A stretch of DNA of 64,000 bases from Gulosibacter hominis (GTDB lineage: Bacteria > Actinomycetota > Actinomycetes > Actinomycetales > Microbacteriaceae): positions 310,001 to 374,000 of the forward strand of contig NZ_CAJGWQ010000001.1 of NCBI RefSeq assembly GCF_904842695.1, given 5' to 3'. How positions within the stretch are numbered: the first letter of the stretch is position 1; the number at the start of each line of letters is the position of its first letter. The translations under genes were made by a program, and so were the position numbers. Positions 49,226 through 59,215 of this stretch are shown piece by piece. Below the pieces are notes generated by a model. That model was given only the letters and a program-made list of their open reading frames with translations, was not told the DNA's origin and did no database searches.

Positions 49226-49972
49226 CTATGCTTCGATGGCCGGAGACACTGTTTCCGACGGTTCGGTGGCTGACGGTGACGCGGCCCTATCGGCCGCTTC
49301 GGCGGTGGTCTCGTCGGGCGCCAGCAGATCGCCGAGCTGTTCGGCGAGTAGTTCCCGCGATAGCGCTCCCTGGCGCACGATGCGCGCGGGCCGAGGTGGT
49401 GTTTCGCACAGCGCGGTGGCGTCGAGAATGGTCGAGGCGACTCCCCCAACCTCACCTGCATCGAGAAAAATATTCACCGCGTCCGAAAGCTGCTCCACCG
49501 CAGCTTCCGCGGTGGCGGGTGCGGGCTTACCGTGCTTATTGGCGCTCGACACCGCCAACGGACCGGTTTCGCGCAGCAGTTCGAGTGCCAGCGGATGGTT
49601 TGGGATGCGCAGCGCGACCGTGCCGCGAGTGTCGCCTAGATCCCATTGCAAGCTCGATTGGGCCGGCAAAATCACCGTGAGCGGCCCCGGCGCGAACTGA
49701 TCAAACAGTTCAATCACCGGCTGCGGGATCTGCTCGGCAAGTGCTTGCAGGGTGGCCACTGAGGCTGCCAGCACCGGCGGTGGCGCTTGCCGGGTGCGTT
49801 CTTTTGCCGCCAAAAGCGCCGCTACCGCATCGGGGTTGAATGCATCGGCGGCGATGCCGTACACCGTATCGGTGGGCAGGACAATCACTTCGCCGCGACC
49901 AAGCGCCATGCGGGCCTCGCGCATCCCCGAAAGCAGTTGTTCGGGCTGCGACAGGTCAAATACTTGCGACAT
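49226..49972 (-). CDS. tsaC: L-threonylcarbamoyladenylate synthase (Sua5/YrdC family)
   Basis: Makes threonylcarbamoyl-AMP for the t6A37 modification of ANN-decoding tRNAs. The 248 residues contain the YrdC core: GEVIVLPTDTVYGIAADAFNPDAV, PLAVSSANKHGKPAPATAEAAVEQL, the SxAN motif and VASTILDAT. The C-terminal ~40 residues are acidic and Ala/Ser/Thr-rich, shorter than a true Sua5 domain. It starts seven bases after the prmC stop without a Shine-Dalgarno, so it is coupled to prmC. Confidence 0.93.
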   Translation of the reverse strand: MSQVFDLSQPEQLLSGMREARMALGRGEVIVLPTDTVYGIAADAFNPDAVAALLAAKERTRQAPPPVLAASVATLQALAEQIPQPVIELFDQFAPGPLTVILPAQSSLQWDLGDTRGTVALRIPNHPLALELLRETGPLAVSSANKHGKPAPATAEAAVEQLSDAVNIFLDAGEVGGVASTILDATALCETPPRPARIVRQGALSRELLAEQLGDLLAPDETTAEAADRAASPSATEPSETVSPAIEA

Positions 49973-49979
49973 GATGACG

Positions 49980-50861
49980 CTAGTCTAACCGTGACTTTGC
50001 CGAGGTGATGCGCTCTCGACCCGTTAGGTCGGGGTAAGTTTGTGCCTGCTGCAGGCCGGCCGCGACAAATAGCTCGCGGATGAGCTCCCCCTGCTGCTCG
50101 GTGTGTTCCACAAGAATGCTGCCACCCAGCCGCAGCAGGCGGGCCGCGTCCGCAGCCAATTGACGAATATCATCAAGCCCATCGCTGCCGGAATACAGCG
50201 CGGTTTCGGGGTCAAACAGGCGCACCTCGGGATCCCGCGGAATTTCACGATCGGGCACATAGGGCGGGTTCGATACCAGGACATCGACCGAGCGACTCGG
50301 CAGCCCGGCGAGCAACCGGTGCCAATCACCAAAGTGTGCGCGCACCTGCGGCGCGATCCGCTTCAGGTTTTGTCGCAGCCAGGGCCAGGCGTACGGTGAC
50401 GATTCGACCGCGGTGACTCGCGCTTCCGGTAGCTCGACCGCAATCGAGGCGGCAATCGCACCCGTTCCCGATCCGAGATCGTAAATCACGGGTGCATCCC
50501 CGCAGTCACGTGCCGATTTAATCGCGAGCGTCACGAGCGTCTCGGTTTCTGGACGCGGAATAAACACTCCCGACCCCACCTCAAATTCGTGCCCGTAAAA
50601 CCCGGCCGTGCCGGTGAGATATTGCAGCGGGATGCGGCGAGCACGCTGCGCGGTAAAGCTGCGGATGCGCTGCACCTGCACCGGTGTGGGCCGGCGGCCG
50701 AGCAGTCGGGCTAGTTCGAGATCGCCACGGCTGCGTTCGAGGGCTGCGGCGATGGTGATTTCGGCTTCATTGGGTGCGAGCCCGGCGGGCACCAGTATTT
50801 GCCGCGCCTCAGCGACGAGTTCGTCAAGTGTCGGGACGGGATCGGATACAGGCATGGCCAT
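49980..50861 (-). CDS. prmC: Peptide chain release factor N5-glutamine methyltransferase
   Basis: Methylates the Gln of the GGQ motif of release factors. The 293 residues have an N-terminal helical part, the SAM-site motif IYDLGSGTGAIAASIA and the catalytic NPPYVP. The ATG at 50859-50861 lacks a Shine-Dalgarno; a second ATG two codons later is equally possible. prmC usually follows its substrate gene prfA directly; here cysK-cysE on the other strand lies between them. Confidence 0.93.
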   Translation of the reverse strand: MAMPVSDPVPTLDELVAEARQILVPAGLAPNEAEITIAAALERSRGDLELARLLGRRPTPVQVQRIRSFTAQRARRIPLQYLTGTAGFYGHEFEVGSGVFIPRPETETLVTLAIKSARDCGDAPVIYDLGSGTGAIAASIAVELPEARVTAVESSPYAWPWLRQNLKRIAPQVRAHFGDWHRLLAGLPSRSVDVLVSNPPYVPDREIPRDPEVRLFDPETALYSGSDGLDDIRQLAADAARLLRLGGSILVEHTEQQGELIRELFVAAGLQQAQTYPDLTGRERITSAKSRLD

Positions 50862-50926
50862 ATTTTCGCAGGCCGAATCGCTGCACCGTTCGGCAACGTG
50901 ACTCTGCGTGACATTTCGAACGCAAA

Positions 50927-50940
50927 AAACAGTTCTGTTT
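50927..50940. promoter_or_regulatory. Perfect palindrome upstream of cysK
   Basis: AAACAG-TT-CTGTTT, a 6-bp inverted repeat with a 2-bp centre, immediately upstream of a TATAT at 50946-50950 that probably holds the cysK -10 box. Its position over the -35 region suits a repressor or activator of the cysteine genes; the regulator is not known. Confidence 0.45.
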
Positions 50941-50976
50941 GCAACTATATGGGGACACAAAAGAAAGGTGACCCCC

Positions 50977-51921
50977 ATGGCAGCGCTTTATCGCGACATT
51001 ACCGAGACCATCGGCGATACTCCGCTGGTACGACTCAACCGCGTCAACGAGACCGACGCCAATATTCTGGCCAAGCTCGAGTTTTTTAATCCCGCTTCGA
51101 GTGTGAAAGACCGTCTCGCCTGGGGCATCATCCGGGCCGCGGAGCGCTCGGGGCAGCTTCAGCCCGGCGGCACCATCATTGAGGGCACCTCGGGTAATAC
51201 CGGTATCGCCCTGGCCGCGATTGGCGCGGCCCGCGGCTACCGCGTAATTATTGCCATGCCCGAGACCATGTCGGTCGAGCGTCGCCAGATTATGCGCGCG
51301 CTCGGTGCTGAACTCGTGCTCACTCCCGGCAGTGAGGGGATGCGCGGCGCGGTCGCGAAGGCACAGCAGCTGCGCGACGAGATCGAGGGGTCGATCCTCG
51401 CCAACCAGTTTGAAAACGAGGCCAACACCGAAATCCACCGCGAAACCACCGCCGAGGAAATCTGGAATGACACCGACGGTGAGGTTGATGTGGTGGTCGC
51501 CGGTGTGGGTACCGGTGGCACCATCACCGGTGTGGCGCAGGTGTTGAAACAGCGCAACCCCGAGGTGCGCATCGTCGCGGTCGAGCCGGTCGATTCGCCG
51601 CTTTTGAGCGAGGGTAAGGCGGGCCCGCACAAAATCCAGGGCATCGGCGCGAACTTCGTGCCCGAGGTGCTCGAGCGCGACCTGATTGACGAGGTCATCC
51701 CCGCATCACTGGATGACTCGGTGCGTGTCTCTCGTGATGTGGCCGCTCGCGAGGGTATTTTTGCGGGTATTTCTGCCGGTGCAAACCTTTGGGCTGCGCT
51801 GCAGGTGGCAGCTCGCCCCGAGTATGCTGGCAAAAACATTGTGGTGATCGTGCCCGACACCGGCGAGCGCTACCTGTCGAGTGTGTTGTTCGACGATCTT
51901 CGCGCCTCGAACGAAAGCTAA
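50977..51921 (+). CDS. cysK: Cysteine synthase A (O-acetylserine sulfhydrylase)
   Basis: Makes cysteine from O-acetylserine and sulfide. The 314 residues have the PLP lysine K44 in [25 protein letters not shown] (phosphate loop), [10 protein letters not shown], and the [10 protein letters not shown] region near the end. The ATG follows AGAAAGGTGA; a longer frame upstream is not conserved. It is coupled to cysE (stop and start two bases apart), and the two products form the cysteine synthase complex. The pair sits on the plus strand between the minus-strand prmC and prfA. Confidence 0.96.
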   Translation: MAALYRDITETIGDTPLVRLNRVNETDANILAKLEFFNPASSVKDRLAWGIIRAAERSGQLQPGGTIIEGTSGNTGIALAAIGAARGYRVIIAMPETMSVERRQIMRALGAELVLTPGSEGMRGAVAKAQQLRDEIEGSILANQFENEANTEIHRETTAEEIWNDTDGEVDVVVAGVGTGGTITGVAQVLKQRNPEVRIVAVEPVDSPLLSEGKAGPHKIQGIGANFVPEVLERDLIDEVIPASLDDSVRVSRDVAAREGIFAGISAGANLWAALQVAARPEYAGKNIVVIVPDTGERYLSSVLFDDLRASNES

Positions 51922-51923
51922 GT

Positions 51924-52553
51924 ATGCTTGCTTCTCCCCGCCGCCCGCACTCCGCGATGCCCCGCCGTTCGCGCGCTGATGAGTTTTTTCGACGCGTGCG
52001 CGAGGACATTTTTGCGGTGCAGCGGGGAGATCCCGCAGCGCGCAGCAAGCTGTCGATTGTGATTAATTATTCGGGCTTGCACGCGCTGTGGCTGCATCGG
52101 GCCGCCCACGCACTGTGGCAGCGCCCCGGTGGCAAGCTACCGGCACGAATGCTCTCGCAGTTTTCGCGCTTTTTGACCGGGATTGAAATTCATCCGGCCG
52201 CCCGCATCGGCCGCCGGTTGTTCATCGATCACGGGATGGGCGTGGTGATTGGTGAAACCGCGGAGATTGGTGACGATTGCGTCATCTATCACGGCGTCAC
52301 CCTCGGGGGCGTATCGACCAAGCAGGTAAAACGCCACCCGACCATCGGCGACCGGGTATTGATCGGCGCCGGTGCGAAATTGCTCGGCCCGATCACGATC
52401 GGTGACGATTGCCGAGTGGGCGCCAATGCGGTGGTGAATAAGGATGCACCGGCAAACTCGCTCGTGGTGGGCATCCCTGCAAAACCGCGCCCTCTCAGGC
52501 CTCGCGCGCACAGCGAACACCGTCCGATCGTTCCCGATTCGTGGGTCATCTAG
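51924..52553 (+). CDS. cysE: Serine O-acetyltransferase
   Basis: Acetylates serine to supply cysK. The 209 residues contain a short N-terminal helical domain ([38 protein letters not shown]) and a left-handed hexapeptide-repeat domain with [44 protein letters not shown]. The catalytic His/Asp motifs are intact. The start is ATG two bases after the cysK stop; an ATG 11 codons later is possible. A bidirectional terminator follows. Confidence 0.95.
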   Translation: MLASPRRPHSAMPRRSRADEFFRRVREDIFAVQRGDPAARSKLSIVINYSGLHALWLHRAAHALWQRPGGKLPARMLSQFSRFLTGIEIHPAARIGRRLFIDHGMGVVIGETAEIGDDCVIYHGVTLGGVSTKQVKRHPTIGDRVLIGAGAKLLGPITIGDDCRVGANAVVNKDAPANSLVVGIPAKPRPLRPRAHSEHRPIVPDSWVI

Positions 52554-52576
52554 CGACCAGCAACCCAACCGACAGC

Positions 52577-52615
52577 AAAGTGGCCACGGTTCCGAATGGT
52601 TCCGTGGCCACTTTT
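52577..52615. terminator. Bidirectional terminator between cysE and prfA
   Basis: A 13-bp stem (aaagtggccacgg / ccgtggccacttt) with a loop of about 12 nt; T tracts lie on the plus strand (cttttgtgtt) and A-rich ends on the other, so it serves the convergent cysE and prfA genes. Confidence 0.88.
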
Positions 52616-52639
52616 GTGTTGCGCTTGGCGGATGCGCGA

Positions 52640-53743
52640 CTAGGCGTCTTCCTGCCCCGAAAGGGCCGCCAGGCGGGCTTCTTCATCGGCCTGCACAGCC
52701 GAGTCAATTACCGGCCCGAGCGCCCCGTCCATCACCTGGTCAAGGTTGTAGGCCTTGTATCCGGTGCGGTGATCGGCGATGCGGTTTTCGGGGAAATTAT
52801 AGGTGCGGATGCGCTCCGAACGGTCCATCGAACGAATCTGTGAGGCACGCATCCCCGCTTCGGCTTCGGCGAGCTCCTCTTGCTGTTTGGCAAGCAGTCG
52901 CGCCTGCAGAACGCGCATGGCGGCGGCCCGGTTTTGGATCTGCGATTTTTCGTTCTGCATCGAAACCACAATACCGGTGGGCAGGTGCGTAATGCGCACG
53001 GCCGAGTCGGTGGTGTTCACCGACTGACCACCGGGACCCGACGACCGATAAACGTCAATTTTGAGGTCGTTCGGGTCGATGTTGATTTCCTCGGGCTCAT
53101 CAACTTCGGGGAACACCAGCACACCGGTGGTGGAGGTGTGAATGCGGCCCTGTGATTCGGTTGCCGGAACGCGCTGCACGCGGTGCACGCCACCCTCATA
53201 TTTGAGTGAGGCCCACACGCCATCAGCCGGTTCGTTTGAAGTCGACTTAATGGCCACCTGCACCGATTTGTAACCGCCGAGGTCTGACTCGGCCTTGTCG
53301 AGCAGTTCGACCTTCCAGCCGCGGCTTTCGGCATAGTGCGTGTACATGCGCAGCAGGTCGGCAGCGAACAGCGCCGACTCTTCGCCACCTTCGCCGCCCT
53401 TGATTTCCATGATCACGTCGCGGCCGTCATCCGGGTCGCGCGGGATGAGCAGACGGCGTAGTTTTTCGTGCTGTTCTTCAAGTTTTTGCTCGATCGCCTC
53501 GGCCTCGTCCGCGAACATTTCGTCTTCGCGGGCGAGTTCATTGGCGGCTTCGAGGTCGTCCTGCAGCGCGGAGAGTTTGTCGTCGGCCGCGAGAATCTGC
53601 GACAGCTCGGCGTAGCGCCGGTTTACTTTTTTGGCGCGGGCCGGGTTGGTGTGCAGTTCTGGGTCGGCAAGCTGTTCTTGCAGCTCGGCATGTTCTTCGC
53701 GCAGCAGGCCTACCGACTCGGCAAATTCGTTCGGTGTGCTCAT
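52640..53743 (-). CDS. prfA: Peptide chain release factor 1
   Basis: Reads UAA and UAG stop codons. The 367 residues have the recognition motif PAT ([16 protein letters not shown]) and the peptidyl-hydrolase GGQ ([21 protein letters not shown]), both intact; the helix-rich N-terminal domain (1-110) is complete. The ATG overlaps the rho stop (ATGA), so it is translated coupled to rho. Confidence 0.97.
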   Translation of the reverse strand: MSTPNEFAESVGLLREEHAELQEQLADPELHTNPARAKKVNRRYAELSQILAADDKLSALQDDLEAANELAREDEMFADEAEAIEQKLEEQHEKLRRLLIPRDPDDGRDVIMEIKGGEGGEESALFAADLLRMYTHYAESRGWKVELLDKAESDLGGYKSVQVAIKSTSNEPADGVWASLKYEGGVHRVQRVPATESQGRIHTSTTGVLVFPEVDEPEEINIDPNDLKIDVYRSSGPGGQSVNTTDSAVRITHLPTGIVVSMQNEKSQIQNRAAAMRVLQARLLAKQQEELAEAEAGMRASQIRSMDRSERIRTYNFPENRIADHRTGYKAYNLDQVMDGALGPVIDSAVQADEEARLAALSGQEDA

Positions 53744-55656
53744 GCGCGCACCGCCAGATTTGCTTCGCGGCTCACCGCGGCGACGAATTCTTCGTTCGTG
53801 GCGGTGGACGAGAGCCGTTCGAGCACCGATTCGAGCGACACCTGGGTGTCATCGCCGAGCGCGCGGCGAATCTTCCAGGTGGCAGCGAGTTCGGTTTCGC
53901 TCAGCAGGTCTTCTTCGTGCAGCGTTGACGACTGCTGAATGTCAACGGCCGGGAAGATTCGCTTATCAGCCATCGCGCGTGAGAGTCGCAGCTCCATATT
54001 GGCGGTGCCAGCGAACTCCTCGAGAATAACCTCGTCGGTGCGCGAACCGGTTTCGACCATCGCGGTGGCGAGGATCGTCAGCGAACCGCCGTTTTCAATA
54101 TTGCGTGCGGCACCGAAGAAGGTTTTCGGCAGGTGCAGCGCCGAAGCATCCACGCCACCGTCGATGATGCGGCCCGAGCCGGGCGCCGCGATGTTGTAGG
54201 CGCGGCAAAGCTGGGTCAGCGAGTCGAGCAGCACCACCACATCGAGACCGAGCTCGACCAGTCGCTTGGCACGCTCGATAGCGAGCTCAGCGATGGTGGT
54301 GTGGTTTTCGGCCGGCATATCGAAAGTTGACGACACGACCTCACCGTTAATCATGCGCTGCAGACGGGTGACCTCTTCGGGCCGCTCCCCCACGAGCACG
54401 AGCATCAGGTGCGCATCCGGTTCGTTCTGGGTTACCGCGCTGGCAACCCGCTCGAGCATGATCGATTTGCCCGACTTCGGCGGGGCCACCACAATGCCGC
54501 GGGTGCCCTTACCGATCGGAGCAAAAAGATCAACCATCCGCTGTGCGGCGTGGCCACCTGCGGTTTCGAGTCGCAGCCGGTCGACCGGGTACAGCGGAGT
54601 GAGCGAGTCGAACTCGGGGCGCTTGGCGATCTGTTCGGGAGTCTGACCGTTAATGGTGTCGATCTTGGCGAGTGCGTTGTACTTCTGGCGACCACCCTGG
54701 TGCTCGCCCTCGCGCGGCTGACGAATCGCGCCAACGATTGCGTCGCCCTTGCGCAGCCCGTACTTTTTCACCTGACCGAGGGAGACGTACACGTCGTTTG
54801 CTCCGGGGAGGTATCCAGAGGTGCGCACGAACGCGTAGTTGTCAAGCACGTCGAGGATGCCCGCAATCGGCAGCAGCACATCGTCGGGCGCGATCTCGGG
54901 GTCGGCATCATCGCGCCGGTTGCGACCACGCTGACGCTGCTGGTTCTGGTTCGAGTCGTCGTTGCGATTGCGGCTGCGGCTGCGGCTGCGTTTGCGACCG
55001 TTACCCGAGTGCTCCTGCTGCTTATCGTCGTCGGCGTCTTCCGCTTCACCGCTCGAGTCGTCGTCACGGGCCGGCGGCAAAACAATGTCATCGAGCGTCT
55101 TCGGGCTCGACGACTCGTTGCCCTTGGCTGCGTCATCATCGCTGTTGTCGTTCTGTTTGCGCTTTTTTGACTTGTTTGACTTCGACTTCTTGCGCGGCTG
55201 ATCGCCGCCGTCAGCGCTCTTGGCACCGCTATCGGTCGGTTTGCCTGAGTCTTTTTCAGTCGACTTCGCGTCAGCGGCGGGCTGCTCAGCTTTGCCGGGC
55301 TCGTTCTGTTTACCGCGGCGGCGGTCAGCGTCGTCACTGTCAGGTTTTTCGGATGCAGCCTCGGGAGCAACAGTCACGCGGCGGCGCGGCTGCCGAGCCG
55401 AGGTCGGTTTGTTATCAGACGCTGATTGTTCGGCTCCGCGCTGCTCGGTGTTTTTGTCATCGGCAGCGGCCTTGTTCTCAGCGGCCGCAGCTGCCTTCGA
55501 GCTGCCTTCACCGCGGGCCTGCTCGATGACTTCGATCAGCTGGCTCTTGCGCAGTCGCGCGCTGCCCTTAATACCCATTTCGGCGGCAAGCGCCTGCAAA
55601 TCAGCAACTCGCATTGAGTTGAGCGGGCGTGCCTGAGTTTCGTTTTGTTCAGTCAT
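53740..55656 (-). CDS. rho: Transcription termination factor Rho with long N-terminal insert
   Basis: Hexameric RNA helicase. The 638 residues: Rho-N helix-extension-helix (about 12-48), a ~200-residue highly charged disordered insert (about 50-250, rich in Asp/Glu/Lys/Arg and Ser), the OB-fold RNA-binding domain ([20 protein letters not shown] onward), and the RecA-like core with P-loop APPKSGKS (about 391-398) and Q/R loops. Long inserts are typical of actinobacterial Rho and affect RNA binding. It follows thrB by about 150 bases and is coupled to prfA. Confidence 0.97.
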   Translation of the reverse strand: MTEQNETQARPLNSMRVADLQALAAEMGIKGSARLRKSQLIEVIEQARGEGSSKAAAAAENKAAADDKNTEQRGAEQSASDNKPTSARQPRRRVTVAPEAASEKPDSDDADRRRGKQNEPGKAEQPAADAKSTEKDSGKPTDSGAKSADGGDQPRKKSKSNKSKKRKQNDNSDDDAAKGNESSSPKTLDDIVLPPARDDDSSGEAEDADDDKQQEHSGNGRKRSRSRSRNRNDDSNQNQQRQRGRNRRDDADPEIAPDDVLLPIAGILDVLDNYAFVRTSGYLPGANDVYVSLGQVKKYGLRKGDAIVGAIRQPREGEHQGGRQKYNALAKIDTINGQTPEQIAKRPEFDSLTPLYPVDRLRLETAGGHAAQRMVDLFAPIGKGTRGIVVAPPKSGKSIMLERVASAVTQNEPDAHLMLVLVGERPEEVTRLQRMINGEVVSSTFDMPAENHTTIAELAIERAKRLVELGLDVVVLLDSLTQLCRAYNIAAPGSGRIIDGGVDASALHLPKTFFGAARNIENGGSLTILATAMVETGSRTDEVILEEFAGTANMELRLSRAMADKRIFPAVDIQQSSTLHEEDLLSETELAATWKIRRALGDDTQVSLESVLERLSSTATNEEFVAAVSREANLAVRA

Positions 55657-55810
55657 GTGTTGGTGTTCTCGTCCTGTTATGAGGAAATGCGAGTCGGTAC
55701 TCGAATGGAACGCGTCAACGCGCCACCGGACAGATCGTCCGCAAGAACTGCGGTATCCGCCTCGCGATCAGATGTTTCGATATTCGTAACCGGTGCCGCA
55801 AGCGGCGAGG

Positions 55811-56767
55811 TCACGCATCCATCGACGATGTCGACAGTTCCGAAACTACCTCCACTGTAGCACCCAGTGTGTCTACGGCGGTCATAATTGCCTGCCAACG
55901 AGTGTCGGTGCGCTCGCTAGCAATACGCTCCGCAACCAGCCGGTCGGCCGGGTCGCTGCACATCACCAGCACGCTCGGGCCCGCGCCCGAAACCACCGCT
56001 GGCAGCTTCGCGGCCCGCAGTTCATCAATCAAAAGCTTCGTTTTTGGCATCGCTGACGCGCGGTAGCTCTGGTGCAGGCGATCTTCGGTGGCGTCGAACA
56101 ACACCTCGGGGCTCTGGGTGAGCGCCGCCACCAGCAGCGCCGACCGCGACAGGTTAAAAATGGCGTCGGCGTGCGGCACCTGGTCGGGCTGCAGCGAACG
56201 CGCGACGGCGGTTGACATGGTCTCTTCGGGGACCAGCACCACCAGCGAAACCCCGCGGTCGACCGCAAGCTGTTTCGACCGCGGCTCGCCCTCGGCATCC
56301 ATCCACGCGATCGTGAGACCACCGAATAGGCAGGGAGCAACATTATCGGGATGCCCCTCCAGCTCGGTCGCAATATTGAGCAGCTGGTTCTCGGTAACGG
56401 CCACCTGGTCGGATACGAGGCCTGCCGCGGCACACACTCCGGCAACAATTGCTGCGCCGGATGATCCCAGCCCTCGGCCGTGCGGGATCGTGTTGTGTGC
56501 CCGCAAGCGCAGACCGGGGCTGGCAAAGCCAAGGCGGTCGAGCGCCGTGTAGATCGAACGCACCACCAGGTGTCGTTCATCCAGTGGCACCTCGCCCTCA
56601 CCGACACCGGCAACCTGAATGTCAATTTCGCCGGCGGGCAGTGCCTGCACCTCAATTTCGTCGTAGCGAGCCAGCGCCAGGCCGAGCGTGTCAAAACCGG
56701 GGCCAAGATTCGCACTGGTGGCTGGCACGCGCACCGCTACTGTGCGCCCCTGCGTAACCTGGTTCAT
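55811..56767 (-). CDS. thrB: Homoserine kinase
   Basis: Phosphorylates homoserine on the way to threonine. The 318 residues are of the GHMP kinase family with ATP-loop PHGRGLGSSGAAIVAG and N-terminal VPATSANLGPGFDTLGLAL. It overlaps thrC by four bases (ATGA). The hom-thrC-thrB order is conserved in actinobacteria. Confidence 0.96.
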   Translation of the reverse strand: MNQVTQGRTVAVRVPATSANLGPGFDTLGLALARYDEIEVQALPAGEIDIQVAGVGEGEVPLDERHLVVRSIYTALDRLGFASPGLRLRAHNTIPHGRGLGSSGAAIVAGVCAAAGLVSDQVAVTENQLLNIATELEGHPDNVAPCLFGGLTIAWMDAEGEPRSKQLAVDRGVSLVVLVPEETMSTAVARSLQPDQVPHADAIFNLSRSALLVAALTQSPEVLFDATEDRLHQSYRASAMPKTKLLIDELRAAKLPAVVSGAGPSVLVMCSDPADRLVAERIASERTDTRWQAIMTAVDTLGATVEVVSELSTSSMDA

Positions 56768-57837
56768 GCGCGCATACCGAGCACTTCGGCAACCACGCTG
56801 GTGTCGGCGTCAACAACCGTGGGAGTTACGTCGTTGCCGTTTTCGTCGCGCAGCGCCCACTGCGGGTCTTTCAAACCGTGACCGGTGACGGTGAGCACAC
56901 AACGCGAGCCCACGGGGATATTCCCCTTGTCGGCTTCCGAGAGCAGACCAGCCACCGAGATCGCCGAAGCCGGTTCGACAAACACACCGGTTTCAGCGGC
57001 GAGGATGCGCTGGGCTGCGAGAATTTCGATGTCATCAAACATGCCGAAAAAGCCGTCGGTTTCGTCGCGCGCCTCGAGCGCCAGGCGCCACGAGGCGGGG
57101 TTACCGATGCGGATAGCCGAGGCGATCGTCTCGGGAGCGGTGACAACCTCACCGCGCACGATCGGCGCGGCACCCGAGGCCTGGAAACCAAACATCCGCG
57201 GCAGTTTGGTCGATTTACCGGCTTCACGGTATTCGCGGTAGCCGCGCGTGTAGGCGGTGTAGTTACCGGCATTACCAACCGGGATGAAGTGGAAGTCGGG
57301 GGCGTCGCCGAGCACGTCGATGATTTCGAACGAGGCGGTCTTCTGCCCCTCGATACGGTCATTGTTGACCGAGTTCACCAAGTGTACCGGGTAGTTTTCG
57401 TCCAGCTCGCGAGCGATGCGCAGGCAGTCGTCAAAGTTGCCGCGCACCTGCAGCAGCTCGGCGCCGTGGATGATTGCCTGCGAAAGCTTGCCCATTGCGA
57501 TCTTGCCCTCGGGCACCAGCACTGCCGATTTAATACCGGCATATCCCGCATAGGCTGCGGCCGAGGCGGAAGTGTTACCGGTGGATGCACACACGACCAC
57601 CTTCGCGCCGTGCTCGACGGCCTTCGAAACCGCCATAGTCATCCCGCGGTCTTTGAACGAACCGGTGGGGTTCATCCCCTCAAATTTCACGTACACATCC
57701 GCGCCGGTACGACGCGACAGCGACGGCGACGGGATGAGCGGGGTGCCGCCCTCTCCGAGCGTGATGATCGGCGTGGCTTCGGTCACGTCGAGGTACTCGG
57801 CGTATTCGCGGATAACTCCCTGCCATTGCTTGGCCAT
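56764..57837 (-). CDS. thrC: Threonine synthase
   Basis: PLP enzyme that converts O-phosphohomoserine to threonine. The 357 residues carry the PLP lysine K62 in NPTGSFKDRGMTMA, ASTGNTSASAAAYAG, and the GNAGNYTAY loop. This is the shorter actinobacterial class. GAGGAAAA precedes the ATG. It follows hom after 70 bases and is coupled to thrB. Confidence 0.96.
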   Translation of the reverse strand: MAKQWQGVIREYAEYLDVTEATPIITLGEGGTPLIPSPSLSRRTGADVYVKFEGMNPTGSFKDRGMTMAVSKAVEHGAKVVVCASTGNTSASAAAYAGYAGIKSAVLVPEGKIAMGKLSQAIIHGAELLQVRGNFDDCLRIARELDENYPVHLVNSVNNDRIEGQKTASFEIIDVLGDAPDFHFIPVGNAGNYTAYTRGYREYREAGKSTKLPRMFGFQASGAAPIVRGEVVTAPETIASAIRIGNPASWRLALEARDETDGFFGMFDDIEILAAQRILAAETGVFVEPASAISVAGLLSEADKGNIPVGSRCVLTVTGHGLKDPQWALRDENGNDVTPTVVDADTSVVAEVLGMRA

Positions 57838-57907
57838 GTCTTTTCCTCACCGCGCTATTCAGTAGCGCTCATCTGAACTTGCAGTTCACTGCGATTGGGC
57901 GGGGCTG

Positions 57908-59215
57908 TTAGTCGCCCTCAACCCGAAGTACGCCGGATACCCGGTCGACGGTCGGCATTTGCTCGAGCGATTCGACCAGTGCGCCCAGAGCGCCTTCGGG
58001 CGCACGGTGCGTACCGATTACCAGGGTAGCGCTCGCATCGTCATCCTCGCCCGGCTGCTGGGTGAGCGTCGCCACCGACACACCGTGTTCGCTGAAGCAC
58101 TGGGCGATTTCGGCGAGCACACCCCGCTCGTCATTCACCTGTAGTGAGATCTGGTACGAGGTTTCGATCGCGCTGATGTCGATCACCGGCAGGTTGGCGG
58201 CCATCGACTCGCCGAGCCCGGGGCCACCCATCAGATGACGGCGCGCCGCCGAAATCAGGTCGCCGAGCACCGCCGATGCGGTCTCCACTCCCCCGGCTCC
58301 GGCGCCGTAGAACATCAGCGGGCCGGCTGCGGCAGCCTCAACAAAAATCGCGTTATTACCGCCGTGCACGCTTGCCAGGGGATGCTGTTTTGGAACGAGT
58401 GCGGGATACACGCGGGCTGAAACACGCTCGGTTTCGCCGTCGACGATCCGCTCACAGATCGCCAGCAGCTTCACCACATAGCCGGCAGCGTCGGCGTCAG
58501 CAATCTGCTTTGCGGTGACCTCGGTGATGCCCTCGCGATAAACCTCATCAACCGGAACCTGCGTGTGGAAACCGATGGATGCGAGAATCGCGGCCTTCTG
58601 CTGCGCGTCGTAACCGCCAATATCGGCGGTGGGGTCGGCCTCAGCATAACCGAGCTCAGTGGCGATTTCGAGCGACCGCTCAAAGCTGTCGCCGCTGGTG
58701 TGCATCCGGTCGAGGATGAAGTTGGTGGTGCCATTAACGATGCCGAGAATACGGTCAATCCGGTCACCGGCGAGGTTTTCGCGCAGCGGACGGATGATCG
58801 GAATCGCGCCACCGACAGCGGCCTCATAGTAGAGCTGCGCGCCAACTCGCTCAGCGAGGGCGAACAGTTCGTTACCGTGGTGCGCGAGCAGTGCCTTGTT
58901 GGCGGTGATGACATCAGCACCCGATTCGAGCGCCAGCTTGATGAGTTCACGGGCGGGTTCGATACCGCCCATGAGCTCCACCACAATTTCGGATTGCAGG
59001 ATGAGCTCACGCGGGTTGTCGGTGAAAAGTTCTTTTGGCAGATCGGTATCGCGCGGTGCATCCACATTGCGAACCGCGATACCCACCAATTCGAGCTGCG
59101 CGCCACCGGTGCGCTGGGCAAATTCTTCGCGCTGTTCGAGCAGCAGGCGTGCCACCTGGCTACCTACCGAGCCGGCGCCGAGCAGGGCAACTTTGACGGT
59201 GCGGTTGCTAATCAT
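57908..59215 (-). CDS. hom: Homoserine dehydrogenase
   Basis: Reduces aspartate semialdehyde to homoserine. The 435 residues comprise an N-terminal NAD(P) domain (LLGAGSVGSQVARLL), a catalytic domain with ANKALLAHHG and YYEAAVGGAIPIIRPL, and a C-terminal ACT domain (about 355-425, QVNDERGVLAEIAQCFSEHGVSV) for feedback control by threonine. The ATG overlaps the lysA stop (ATGA). Confidence 0.97.
   Translation of the reverse strand: MISNRTVKVALLGAGSVGSQVARLLLEQREEFAQRTGGAQLELVGIAVRNVDAPRDTDLPKELFTDNPRELILQSEIVVELMGGIEPARELIKLALESGADVITANKALLAHHGNELFALAERVGAQLYYEAAVGGAIPIIRPLRENLAGDRIDRILGIVNGTTNFILDRMHTSGDSFERSLEIATELGYAEADPTADIGGYDAQQKAAILASIGFHTQVPVDEVYREGITEVTAKQIADADAAGYVVKLLAICERIVDGETERVSARVYPALVPKQHPLASVHGGNNAIFVEAAAAGPLMFYGAGAGGVETASAVLGDLISAARRHLMGGPGLGESMAANLPVIDISAIETSYQISLQVNDERGVLAEIAQCFSEHGVSVATLTQQPGEDDDASATLVIGTHRAPEGALGALVESLEQMPTVDRVSGVLRVEGD

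Noticed and set aside
55677-55898. 73-codon minus-strand frame between thrB and rho
   Set aside because: Overlaps the thrB end in another frame, has no ribosome binding site and no recognisable motif; the region is more likely the rho leader.
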